A stretch of 64,000 nucleotides of DNA from positions 16,192 to 80,191 of the forward strand of contig CAZJAA010000009.1 of NCBI GenBank assembly GCA_964544055.1, read 5' to 3'. The position numbers and the translations under genes are program-made. Of this stretch, positions 17,233 to 25,067 are shown piece by piece. The notes under the pieces were generated by a model, which was not told the origin of the DNA, ran no database searches, and worked only from the letters and a program-made list of their open reading frames with translations. Position 1 is the stretch's first letter. Every line of letters begins with the position of its first letter. The DNA is from SIG299 sp964544055 (GTDB lineage Bacteria; Bacillota; Clostridia; Lachnospirales; Lachnospiraceae).

Positions 17233-18447
17233 TTACTTTCTTTTGTTTTTCTGACTATTTTTATGGGTACTTTGCATCGGTCTTTCCGTCACGTTTTCTG
17301 TTTCAGGCGCATATCCCTTTTTCCGATTTCTGGCAGCAACATTTTCCCTCAGCAAAGCATACACCGTAGACATCACAGGAATAAAGACAAGCATACCAAC
17401 TACACCAAACATGCTTCCGCCGACTGATACTGCCATAAGTACCCAAATAGGCGGCAGACCAACCGAATTTCCAACTACTTTTGGATAAATCAGATTGCCT
17501 TCCAGCTGCTGCAGCACAAAAAACATAATCACGAAAACAAGGGCTTTGACCGGGCTCACCATCAGTATTAAAAAAGCTCCGACAATACAGCCGATAAAGG
17601 CACCAACAATTGGAATTAATGCAGTAAAGGCAATCAGTACGCCAACCAACACCGCATACGGCATTCTGAGAATCGTCATACAGATGACAAACATTATTCC
17701 AAGAATTACCGCTTCCAGGCATTGTCCGGATATAAATTTTGCAAAGTTATTATTGCAAAGACCGAGCACTTTTAATGTTATATAGTACGCACGTTCCGGC
17801 AGATAAGCATACATCAGCTTTTTTACCTGCTTTCCCAGCTTTTCTTTTCCGGAAAGAATATAAATTGCAAATACAAAAGAAATCACTCCGTCAAATACTA
17901 GTCCTGCAACACTTCCGGCAAACCCGACCGTGGAAGTCAGAATGCTTCCCAGACCATTTTTCAAAAATTCCGTTGCATAAGAAATCACCGAGCCCCAATC
18001 AATGCTGACAGATTCCAGTGCTTCGAGTGCTTCCCTCCATTCCGGATACTGCACCGACAGTTCTTCCAAAGCATTCAGAAGCTTTTTGAAAAATGCCGGT
18101 ATTACATTTTTGAGTTCCATAAATGTTCTTGTCAGCTGCGGCACAACCGTCAGTACAACAAAAGCAAGCACGGCGGTTACAAACAAAACAGCAAGCACAA
18201 TACTTAATGCACGTTTTACACCAGCGGATTTTTTTCCCTTCCATTTTGCAAACAATTTATTTTCAATAAACCGCATGGGAAGATTTAATACAAATGCCAT
18301 GGCTGCTCCGGCAAAAAAAGGAGACAGCATCCCAAGAAAAAGACTCAGCACCAGAAACAGCTCTCTGCTATACATTACACCCAGAATGACCGCACCGGTA
18401 AATAAAACCAACTTGCAAATCATATGAAATAATTTTTTCTCATCCAT
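17233..18447 (-). CDS. AI-2E transporter family membrane protein
   Basis: This 404-residue protein has about seven to eight hydrophobic segments: a pair near residues 12-60, one near 80-105, and a C-terminal cluster after about 195. The FVLQQLEGNLIYPKVVGNSVGLPPIW motif, split here around position 300, is diagnostic of the AI-2E exporter (PerM/YdgG/YtvI) family. Members have been linked to autoinducer export or to Na+/H+ antiport; the substrate cannot be assigned from sequence. A paralogue lies at 20496-21854. It has a charged C-terminal tail. It is probably co-transcribed with the nucleoid-associated gene downstream and rlmI upstream. Confidence 0.9.
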   Translation of the reverse strand: MDEKKLFHMICKLVLFTGAVILGVMYSRELFLVLSLFLGMLSPFFAGAAMAFVLNLPMRFIENKLFAKWKGKKSAGVKRALSIVLAVLFVTAVLAFVVLTVVPQLTRTFMELKNVIPAFFKKLLNALEELSVQYPEWREALEALESVSIDWGSVISYATEFLKNGLGSILTSTVGFAGSVAGLVFDGVISFVFAIYILSGKEKLGKQVKKLMYAYLPERAYYITLKVLGLCNNNFAKFISGQCLEAVILGIMFVICMTILRMPYAVLVGVLIAFTALIPIVGAFIGCIVGAFLILMVSPVKALVFVIMFFVLQQLEGNLIYPKVVGNSVGLPPIWVLMAVSVGGSMFGVVGMLVFIPVMSTVYALLRENVAARNRKKGYAPETENVTERPMQSTHKNSQKNKRK

Positions 18448-18481
18448 ACCTTTCCTCTTTCATCAATAATAATTGCTGTTT

Positions 18482-19702
18482 TTACGCATCCTCACAAACC
18501 TGGAAGATGAAGAATTTTAAATAATAGGACTCCTCCGAAGACCACAAAATCGGATGATCCGGAGCCTGCGTCCGATATTCCACCTGCTTTAATCTGCGGT
18601 GCACGCTTTTTGCTGCCTGTCCAATTACTTCGGTAAAAAGCTCCGGTGTCATAAAATGAGAACAGGAACAGGTTGCAAAAAAGCCGCCCGGTTTGACAAG
18701 CTTCAAACCTCTCATATTAATTTCACGATAGCCCTTCATGGCATTCTTTACGGAATTTCTGGATTTCGTAAATGCCGGAGGATCTAAAATGACTACGTCA
18801 AACTGTTCGCCCTTTTCTTCCAATTCCGGCAGAAGTTCAAATACATCTGCACAGACAAAGGAAACCGTATGTTCCAGACTATTTAAACGTGCATTTTCTT
18901 CTGCCTGACGGCAGCCAAGGTCGGAAGCATCCACACCAATAACCTCTTTTGCTCCTGCAATTCCTGCGTTTAAGGCAAACGAGCCTGTGTGGGTAAAGCA
19001 GTCAAGCACACGCGCATCTTTGCAAAGCTTCTGAATTGCCAGACGATTGTATTTCTGATCAAGAAAAAATCCGGTTTTCTGTCCGTCTTCCACATCTACT
19101 ATATATTTTACGCCGTTTTCCACAATTTGTACCTTCGTGTCAAACGCTTCCGACAAAAAGCCCTTTTCTCGCTTCATCCCCTCCTGCTCCCGTACTTTGG
19201 CATCACTACGTTCATAGATTCCACGGATTGTAATTCCATCCTTTGCCATTTCCTCTTTCAGCAGTTCAAGAATCACCATTTTGTAACGATCCATTCCAAG
19301 TGCCAAAGACTGTACAACTAAAACATCCTCAAACTTGTCAATTACCATGCCCGGCACATAATCCGCTTCTCCAAAAATCACGCGGCAGCTGCTGGTATCC
19401 ACCGTTTTCTTCCGGTATTCCCACGCATCCTGTACACGTTTTCTGAAAAAATCCTCGTTAATGACAGCATCCTTATTTCTGGTAAGCAGGCGAATCGTAA
19501 TTTTGGAATTTCGATTGATAAAACCAATTCCCAACGCATAACCATTGCAATCCTTTACCAGTACAAGGTCTCCGTTTTCTGCTGTTCCGGTAACTGATTC
19601 CAGCTCATTGTCATACACCCACAGTCCGCCTGCCCTGAGTGTTCTTCCTTCTCCCTTTTTTAAACAAACTATTGCTTTGATTTCGCCATCCAATTTTTCC
19701 AT
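18482..19702 (-). CDS. rlmI: Class I rRNA large subunit methyltransferase, RlmI family
   Basis: The 406-residue protein combines an N-terminal PUA domain (about 10-85, with GEGRTLRAGGLWVYDNELE) and an SAM-dependent methyltransferase domain with DCFTHTGSFALNAGIAGA (SAM binding, about 235), VIGVDASD and VILDPPAFTKS (catalytic motif IV). This architecture is that of RlmI, which makes m5C1962 in 23S rRNA in E. coli. The C-terminal SCSHFMTPELF carries the conserved cysteine motif. Length matches. The gtrA gene ends immediately upstream without a gap, implying an operon. Confidence 0.9.
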   Translation of the reverse strand: MEKLDGEIKAIVCLKKGEGRTLRAGGLWVYDNELESVTGTAENGDLVLVKDCNGYALGIGFINRNSKITIRLLTRNKDAVINEDFFRKRVQDAWEYRKKTVDTSSCRVIFGEADYVPGMVIDKFEDVLVVQSLALGMDRYKMVILELLKEEMAKDGITIRGIYERSDAKVREQEGMKREKGFLSEAFDTKVQIVENGVKYIVDVEDGQKTGFFLDQKYNRLAIQKLCKDARVLDCFTHTGSFALNAGIAGAKEVIGVDASDLGCRQAEENARLNSLEHTVSFVCADVFELLPELEEKGEQFDVVILDPPAFTKSRNSVKNAMKGYREINMRGLKLVKPGGFFATCSCSHFMTPELFTEVIGQAAKSVHRRLKQVEYRTQAPDHPILWSSEESYYLKFFIFQVCEDA

Positions 19703-20170
19703 CTATTTTCTCTCTTTCTTTTCCGAACCGGAAATAAAAACAAACACCTTACTGAACACATAGTTTAAAATGGTAACTACCACTGCCAGAACAAGCTTTA
19801 CCGGCCAGAGTGGAACCGTCAGCACCGTTACAAAAAGCCAGATACCAAACCACTCCACTGCCAGGGTAAACAAACGTCCTGCGATAAATTTTCCGAATTT
19901 TAAAGCTTCTCCTGCGGCTTCTCCCTTTTTTTCAAGAAAAACCCAGTATTTATTGATAACATAGGCGAACAGTACGGCCACGATCCATGCCACTACCGTC
20001 ACAAAATTTTCATTCCAGTGAAAGCAATCATAACCGAGAAAGGTTGCCACAAAATTCACAAGCGTAGTCAGCACCCCAGCAACCACATAAGTAATAGTTT
20101 CCCGATTTACAAATACTTTCCATAGCTTTTTTATTAGTTCCGCAAATGCATTCCATAGTTTTTTTATCAC
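19703..20170 (-). CDS. GtrA family membrane protein
   Basis: The 155-residue protein has four hydrophobic helices (about 23-45, 55-75, 95-115, 120-142) and the family pattern ITYVVAGVLTTLVNFVATFL near the start and VAWIVAVLFAYVINKYWVF in the middle. GtrA proteins are thought to flip or present undecaprenyl-linked sugars or to act with glycosyltransferases in cell-surface polysaccharide modification. No glycosyltransferase is next to it here. The N-terminal LWNAFAELIKKLWKVF is an internal repeat-like amphipathic helix. The gene abuts rlmI. Confidence 0.85.
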   Translation of the reverse strand: MIKKLWNAFAELIKKLWKVFVNRETITYVVAGVLTTLVNFVATFLGYDCFHWNENFVTVVAWIVAVLFAYVINKYWVFLEKKGEAAGEALKFGKFIAGRLFTLAVEWFGIWLFVTVLTVPLWPVKLVLAVVVTILNYVFSKVFVFISGSEKKERK

Positions 20171-20495
20171 TGTTCTTTACTCCCTTTACTAAATCTTTGC
20201 CAGGTAGTTTTTGTCCCCCTCATAGGACAAAAACAGATCCAAAACAATTATATATTACCTTTTCCGATTACTCAAGCCACTCTTTCATTTTTTTTATTTT
20301 TTTTAAATTTTCTGTTCCCTATCAAAACAAATTATGTTATACTTTTTTACAGGGAACGTTCTTGTTACTGTAACAAGATACCATAAAGTAGCCACAGGAA
20401 TCTGATTATTTCACAAATCATCCTGCAGCGGCAGCAAAACCGCTCACACCGGTTTCTGCCAGCGTCTAAATTTTTTTAGGGAACGGAGAGTAACT
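20171..20495. other. 325-base divergent intergenic region with palindrome and hairpin
   Basis: This interval separates gtrA (minus) and the second AI-2E gene (plus). It holds a TATACT at 20338-20343 with no good -35, a perfect 17-base palindrome CTTGTTACTGTAACAAG at 20361-20377, and a GC-rich hairpin at about 20430-20460 followed by a T run, close to the start of the AI-2E gene. I see no coding gene. Confidence 0.55.
20361..20377. promoter_or_regulatory. Perfect palindrome, candidate operator
   Basis: CTTGTTAC-T-GTAACAAG is an exact eight-base inverted repeat around one base, 18 bases downstream of a TATACT element and upstream of the AI-2E gene. It has the size of a dimeric repressor site. 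The regulator is unknown. Confidence 0.45.
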
Positions 20496-21854
20496 ATGAG
20501 AGAAAAGTACAGCAATTATTTTCATTGGGGAGTAACCGTGTGTTCCGTTATTACATTCGGTGTGTTATTCTTTTTCTTTATTTTCCGGATGGACGCATTT
20601 CTTGCCTTTTTAGGAAATGTACTCTCCATTCTGACGCCAATCATTCTTGGTGCAGTCATTGCCTATTTGATAAATCCACTGGTTACCCCGACAGACAAGT
20701 TTATTTTTAATCTTGCCAAGCGCTGTCACCTTTCTCCGAAAGTCGCCGATTTCCTCGCCAAAGCCATTTCCATTACCTTATGGCTCGGTCTTTTAGTCGC
20801 CGGCATCTGTGCTTTGTTTTCCATGATTGCTCCGGAGCTTTACAGCAGTATTTTAAAGCTTACCAGTGATTTTAAAGGCTACGTTAACGTTATCTATGAC
20901 TTTATTAACGAACACCTGCAAAACAACCCACAGCTGTTAAAATTCACGGAAGAAGCCCTGACTACATTAACAACTACCGTAAACAACTGGGTAAACAACG
21001 AACTGATTATTCAGGTGCAAAACCTCATGGCAAAGCTCACCGTCGGCATTTCTTTTGTTGTCACCCTGGTAACCAATATCGTAGTAAGCCTGATTGTATC
21101 CGTTTACCTGCTTATCAGCAAAAAACGTTTTCTTGGACAGTTAAAAAAACTGCTATATGTCTTTTTAAAACCGGAAACTGCCAATGTGGCACTTTCCATT
21201 TTCCGGCAGGTTAATAAAATTTTCGGTGGCTTTATTTCCGGAAAAATTATTGACTCACTCATTATCGGTATTCTCTGCTTTATCGGAGTTTCCATTTTAA
21301 ATATGCCTTATCCGTTGTTAATCAGTGTTATTGTTGGCGTTACCAATGTAATTCCTTTCTTTGGTCCTTACATTGGTGCAATTCCAAGTGCTTTTCTCGT
21401 ATTACTGATTGATCCGGGCAAATGTCTGATTTTTGTTATTTTTATTTTCCTGCTTCAGCAGTTAGACGGAAATGTCATTGGACCAACCATTTTGGGCGAT
21501 TCCACCGGTTTGTCTCCATTCTGGGTAGTTGTTTCTATTCTGGTAGGTGGCGGGCTTTTCGGCTTCATCGGAATGCTCCTCGGAGTTCCTACTTTTGCCG
21601 TATTCTACTTCCTGGTTAAGACCTTTTCCGAATTTCATCTAAAGAAAAAAGAACTGCCCGTGGATTCCCTGCTCTACTGCAAAATCGAACGGATTGACCC
21701 GGATACAGGAGCACCGATATTACTTCCGAAGCAGCCGGTCAAACGCAAAAAACAGCAAACAGATCATGGTCTGATGGAGGCATTAAATGTCATCTCAAAC
21801 AGAAAAAAACAGCGTAATAATGCTGACACAAACGATTCCGACACCAAAAAATAA
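20496..21854 (+). CDS. AI-2E transporter family membrane protein (second copy)
   Basis: This 452-residue membrane protein is a paralogue of the gene at 17233-18447. It has hydrophobic segments near residues 12-62 and 90-115, a long loop, and a C-terminal cluster, with the family motif FLLQQLDGNVIGPTILGDSTGLSPFW around residue 315 in two parts. The C-terminal 70 residues are hydrophilic and lysine-rich. The substrate is not predictable. GGAG precedes the ATG. It is the only gene in its transcription unit, ending at the bidirectional terminator at 21958-21983. Confidence 0.9.
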   Translation: MREKYSNYFHWGVTVCSVITFGVLFFFFIFRMDAFLAFLGNVLSILTPIILGAVIAYLINPLVTPTDKFIFNLAKRCHLSPKVADFLAKAISITLWLGLLVAGICALFSMIAPELYSSILKLTSDFKGYVNVIYDFINEHLQNNPQLLKFTEEALTTLTTTVNNWVNNELIIQVQNLMAKLTVGISFVVTLVTNIVVSLIVSVYLLISKKRFLGQLKKLLYVFLKPETANVALSIFRQVNKIFGGFISGKIIDSLIIGILCFIGVSILNMPYPLLISVIVGVTNVIPFFGPYIGAIPSAFLVLLIDPGKCLIFVIFIFLLQQLDGNVIGPTILGDSTGLSPFWVVVSILVGGGLFGFIGMLLGVPTFAVFYFLVKTFSEFHLKKKELPVDSLLYCKIERIDPDTGAPILLPKQPVKRKKQQTDHGLMEALNVISNRKKQRNNADTNDSDTKK

Positions 21855-21957
21855 TTCAGAATTTTAAGGCTTTTGCAGAAATAAAGCCTTAAAGCAAATA
21901 AGAAAGCAGTACATTTTATAATTTCAAAGCAATACAAACTTTCCGGTAATGGAAAAC

Positions 21958-21983
21958 AAGGCTGCCTAAGTGTAGGCAGCCTT
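21958..21983. terminator. Bidirectional terminator between AI-2E gene and sigK
   Basis: AAGGCTGCCTA (21958-21968) pairs with TAGGCAGCCTT (21973-21983) around a four-base loop. A T-rich run follows on the plus strand. On the minus strand the stem overlaps the last codons of sigK. Confidence 0.85.
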
Positions 21984-22586
21984 TAATTTTTTTAATGCTT
22001 TCTTTTCAATTCGTGATACATAGCTTCTGGAAATACACAGGCGTTCTGCAATTTCGCGCTGAGTCACTTCTCTTCCACCGGACAATCCATAGCGTAAAAG
22101 AATAATCTCCTTTTCACGTCCGTTCAGCACTTTATCTATGTATTCCCGTAGCTTACTCAAGTTCTGCTGTTCTTCCATTCTGCTGACAACATCTACTTCT
22201 TCTGCTACGCAGATGTCTAACAACTGAATCGTATTTCCTTCCTTATCAGAGCCGATTGGATCATACAAAGACACCTCTTTTGACTGCTTTTTGCTGCTTC
22301 GCATCAGCATAAGGAGTTCATTTTCAATGCATCTTGACGCATAGGTTGCCAGACGTATTCCCTTTTGTGGATTGAACGTGTCCACCGCCTTAATCAGTCC
22401 AATCGTACCGATGGAAATCAGGTCATCTGTTTCGTAAATCGTATTATTGTATTTCTTCACAACATGCGCCACCAGGCGCAGATTATGCTCAATCAGACGA
22501 TTTCTACAGGATAAGTCTCCCTCTCTCATCCCCTGCAGCAGTTGTTCTTCTTCCTGCGTTGACAATGGCTGTGGAAAAACTTGCAT
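21966..22586 (-). CDS. sigK: Sporulation sigma factor SigK, no pro-sequence
   Basis: SigK directs late mother-cell transcription during sporulation (cortex, coat and spore release genes). The 206-residue protein has region 2 (NLRLVAHVVKKYNN, DLISIGTIGLIKAVDTF, LATYASRCIENELLM), the SLYDPIGSDKEGN linker typical of SigK/SigE, and region 4.2 (TQREIAERLCISRSYVSRIEKKALKKL). It starts MQVFPQPLS, matching the first residues of mature Bacillus SigK (FPQPLS). An in-frame TGA three codons ahead of the ATG excludes a longer product, so the inhibitory pro-peptide is absent, as in Clostridioides difficile. The gene is intact, not split by a skin element. Confidence 0.92.
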   Translation of the reverse strand: MQVFPQPLSTQEEEQLLQGMREGDLSCRNRLIEHNLRLVAHVVKKYNNTIYETDDLISIGTIGLIKAVDTFNPQKGIRLATYASRCIENELLMLMRSSKKQSKEVSLYDPIGSDKEGNTIQLLDICVAEEVDVVSRMEEQQNLSKLREYIDKVLNGREKEIILLRYGLSGGREVTQREIAERLCISRSYVSRIEKKALKKLKAAYT

Positions 22587-22663
22587 ATCGTTTCAACCTT
22601 GTTTCAAAGGTTACTATTACTTTATGCAATGACACTTCGTCCTGTGATGTTTTTCTTTTTAAT

Positions 22664-23932
22664 CTATTCTTCTGCTTTTTGACGGAGCAGATCAAACGCT
22701 TCTACCGGGCAGGAAAGCTTTACAAATATTTTCTGTTTCGGATGTGGGCAGCTTTCCATGGCATTGCCCTCTTCATCCACAATTTCCAGAACCTCTGCCG
22801 GAATATTCTCTCCGTCTTTTTTCATAACCTCTACGACATCACCAACAGAAAATTTGTTTCTCTGCTCCATGACAGCTGTGCCATTTTCGGTTACGCTGCC
22901 GACAATTCCCAGATAGGTGTATTCTTTCACATAAACGTTATTGTCATAAATCTGCGCCTCTGCCTTTGGCTTGTCAAAAAAGAAACCTGTGGTAAACTGC
23001 CGATAGGTACACTTTGCAATTTCTTCGCAGTAATAGTCCAGATTTGCCTGATACTTTTCCGGTGCTTCAAAGAAATCGTCAATGGCACGGCGGTAGGTTC
23101 TTGCTACCGCAGCAACATAAAGTGCTGTTTTCATGCGTCCCTCTACCTTTAAACTGTCTATTCCGGCATCAACAATTTCCGGAATATATTCAATCATACA
23201 CAAATCTTTGGAATTAAAAATATACGTTCCACGATCATTTTCAAACACTGGCAGATATTCTCCCGGACGATTTTCTTCCATCAGATAATATTTCCAACGG
23301 CATGGATGCGTACAAGCTCCCAGATTGGCATCCCGTCCGGTAAAATAGTTGCTGAGCAGACATCTGCCCGAATAGGAAATGCACATTGCACCATGGATGA
23401 ACGTTTCGATTTCAAGCTCCGGCGGAATATTTTCCCGCAGTTCTTTAATTTCTGCCAGGGAAAGCTCTCTTGCAGACACCACTCTGGTTGCTCCCATGCG
23501 ATGCCAGAACCGAAACGTCCCATAATTTACATTATTTGCCTGAGTACTGATATGAATCTCAATTTCCGGTGCATACTCACGTGCAAGATCAAATACCCCC
23601 GGGTCGGAAATAATCAGTGCATCCGGACGTACTGGCGTACCATCTTCTGCCACATCCAGACAGGATAATTCCTTAAAATATTCCGTCACTCCCTCTAAAT
23701 CACGATTATGCGCTGTGATATTTGCAGTTACATATACTTTTTTTCCATGGGCATGGGCAAACTTGATTCCTTCTGCCATATCCTCTCTCGAAAAATTTTT
23801 TGCCTTTGCACGCAGACCATACATCTCACCACCAATATACACCGCATCTGCACCATAAAACACTGCAACCTTCAATACTTCTAGGCTGCTTGCCGGAATT
23901 AAAAGCTCCGGTTTTTTCTTTCCTGCCATCAT
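22664..23932 (-). CDS. U32 family peptidase-like protein, likely tRNA hydroxylation (TrhP type)
   Basis: The 422-residue protein belongs to peptidase family U32: it begins KPELLIPASSLEVLKVAVFYGADAVY, split in two here, has the Cys-rich iron-sulfur region (MCISYSGRCLLSNY ... ACTHPCRWKY, about 170-205) and the signature SLKVEGRMKTALYVA (about 260). Members of this family act in prephenate-dependent 5-hydroxyuridine formation at tRNA position 34 (TrhP of E. coli, YrrN/YrrO of Bacillus). It overlaps the upstream O-methyltransferase gene by four bases (ATGA). In Bacillus the TrmR methyltransferase acts on the product of this step, which supports the pairing here. Confidence 0.88.
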   Translation of the reverse strand: MMAGKKKPELLIPASSLEVLKVAVFYGADAVYIGGEMYGLRAKAKNFSREDMAEGIKFAHAHGKKVYVTANITAHNRDLEGVTEYFKELSCLDVAEDGTPVRPDALIISDPGVFDLAREYAPEIEIHISTQANNVNYGTFRFWHRMGATRVVSARELSLAEIKELRENIPPELEIETFIHGAMCISYSGRCLLSNYFTGRDANLGACTHPCRWKYYLMEENRPGEYLPVFENDRGTYIFNSKDLCMIEYIPEIVDAGIDSLKVEGRMKTALYVAAVARTYRRAIDDFFEAPEKYQANLDYYCEEIAKCTYRQFTTGFFFDKPKAEAQIYDNNVYVKEYTYLGIVGSVTENGTAVMEQRNKFSVGDVVEVMKKDGENIPAEVLEIVDEEGNAMESCPHPKQKIFVKLSCPVEAFDLLRQKAEE

Positions 23933-24615
23933 ACTTTGTTCGTACTCCTTTCAAACGGTATGTCCTGCCGTTTCACACTGACTGCCATACCATCTCCTAC
24001 CGCCACAATGGAGGTCGTCAGCAACTCATTATGTTTCAGTTCATACAGATATTCCCGCATTCTCATATGAATAGTTCTGTCTCTTCTTGTGATACTGTAC
24101 TTGGACTCCACAATAGATCCCTCCTGCAATACATTATCCGTTACCAGCAGAGCACCGGACGGTAGCATTGGGAGTATCTGCTTTAAAAAGCTCATATACT
24201 GTGCCTTTGCTGCATCCATAAATACAAAATCATACCGATTTTCCTGCTCTCTCAGGTTGCAAAGAACCTCTTCGGCATCTCCGGTCAAAAAAGTCACATC
24301 CTGACTGCGCTTTAATGCCGCCAGATTTTTTTCTGCTTCCACAATTCGCATCGGAACCTTTTCAATTGTTGTAAGTTTGCAGTTTTCCGGCATATATTCA
24401 CACAACAAAGAGGCGGAAAAGCCAATTGCTGTTCCCACCTCCAGGATTTTCTTTGGTTGCTTTAGTTCCAGAAGCATCTTAAGAAAGCTTTGTGCCTCTT
24501 TTCGGATAATCGGTACCTCATGCTCTATGGCATAAGCCTCCAGCTTTGCCAGATGCTCCGGAAGTTCTGTTTCCAGGGAATTTAAATATTCCACAAGTCT
24601 TGGTTCTACAATCAT
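23929..24615 (-). CDS. trmR: O-methyltransferase, TrmR/YrrM family
   Basis: This 228-residue SAM-dependent O-methyltransferase has LEVGTAIGFSASLL (SAM motif I, about 60), DFVFMDAAKAQYMSF (metal-binding aspartate and motif IV, about 130) and VTDNVLQEGSI, typical of the catechol O-methyltransferase-like group. In Bacillus subtilis the member YrrM (TrmR) makes 5-methoxyuridine at tRNA position 34. The ATG at 24615 was chosen because it lies just past the stop of the preceding gene with GGAG ten bases upstream. It is translationally coupled to the U32 gene, which is thought to make the 5-hydroxyuridine substrate. Confidence 0.85.
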   Translation of the reverse strand: MIVEPRLVEYLNSLETELPEHLAKLEAYAIEHEVPIIRKEAQSFLKMLLELKQPKKILEVGTAIGFSASLLCEYMPENCKLTTIEKVPMRIVEAEKNLAALKRSQDVTFLTGDAEEVLCNLREQENRYDFVFMDAAKAQYMSFLKQILPMLPSGALLVTDNVLQEGSIVESKYSITRRDRTIHMRMREYLYELKHNELLTTSIVAVGDGMAVSVKRQDIPFERSTNKV

Positions 24616-24616
24616 C

Positions 24617-25036
24617 TTATTGCTGCTCCTCCGGCAGTTTCTGCACAATAGAATTCGAATAGTCTGTTATCTGAGCCAGTATTTCATCATACGTCATGGA
24701 CGTATTTAAAATATATGTGCCCGCAAGTATTTCGTAATCCATCAGTTTTACTTTCAAATAAAAGGAATAACGATTGGAAATCAGTCGATTCATTTCCAGA
24801 GCGGCTGCAACCTCCATGGTGGAAGCCCCTTCATTAATTGTAATTTCCGCATTAATTCCCGGCTCTGCATCCATGGTTGTTGTGCCAAACACCTGATAGC
24901 AAAAATCTTTTGCTGTCACACCTACCTTATAGATTGCAAAAATGACAACCGCATAAAAGATAACATTCAGCAATAGGTGCAGAATAAATCCTGCAACGTC
25001 TATTACTACCTTTGTTCCATCACTTTTCTGCGCCAT
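24617..25036 (-). CDS. Short MltG/YceG-like membrane protein without catalytic domain
   Basis: The 139-residue protein has one membrane helix (about 18-38) followed by a small domain ending AGTYILNTSMTYDEILAQITD, which resembles the LysM-like N-terminal module of the endolytic transglycosylase MltG (YceG), where the pattern G-x-Y-x-L...M-x-x-x-E-I-L is typical. MltG is usually about 340 residues; the catalytic domain with its glutamate is absent here. It lies between the RNase J and trmR genes, a position in which full mltG is found in many Firmicutes. It may be a regulatory or degenerate relative. The frame is intact on both sides. Confidence 0.65.
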   Translation of the reverse strand: MAQKSDGTKVVIDVAGFILHLLLNVIFYAVVIFAIYKVGVTAKDFCYQVFGTTTMDAEPGINAEITINEGASTMEVAAALEMNRLISNRYSFYLKVKLMDYEILAGTYILNTSMTYDEILAQITDYSNSIVQKLPEEQQ

Positions 25037-25067
25037 GCTGCTCTACCTCTCTTTCATCGGTTATTCC

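Noticed and set aside
22559..23152. Plus-strand open frame spanning sigK and the U32 gene
   Set aside because: It overlaps two well-supported minus-strand genes and has no homology-like pattern or ribosome binding site.
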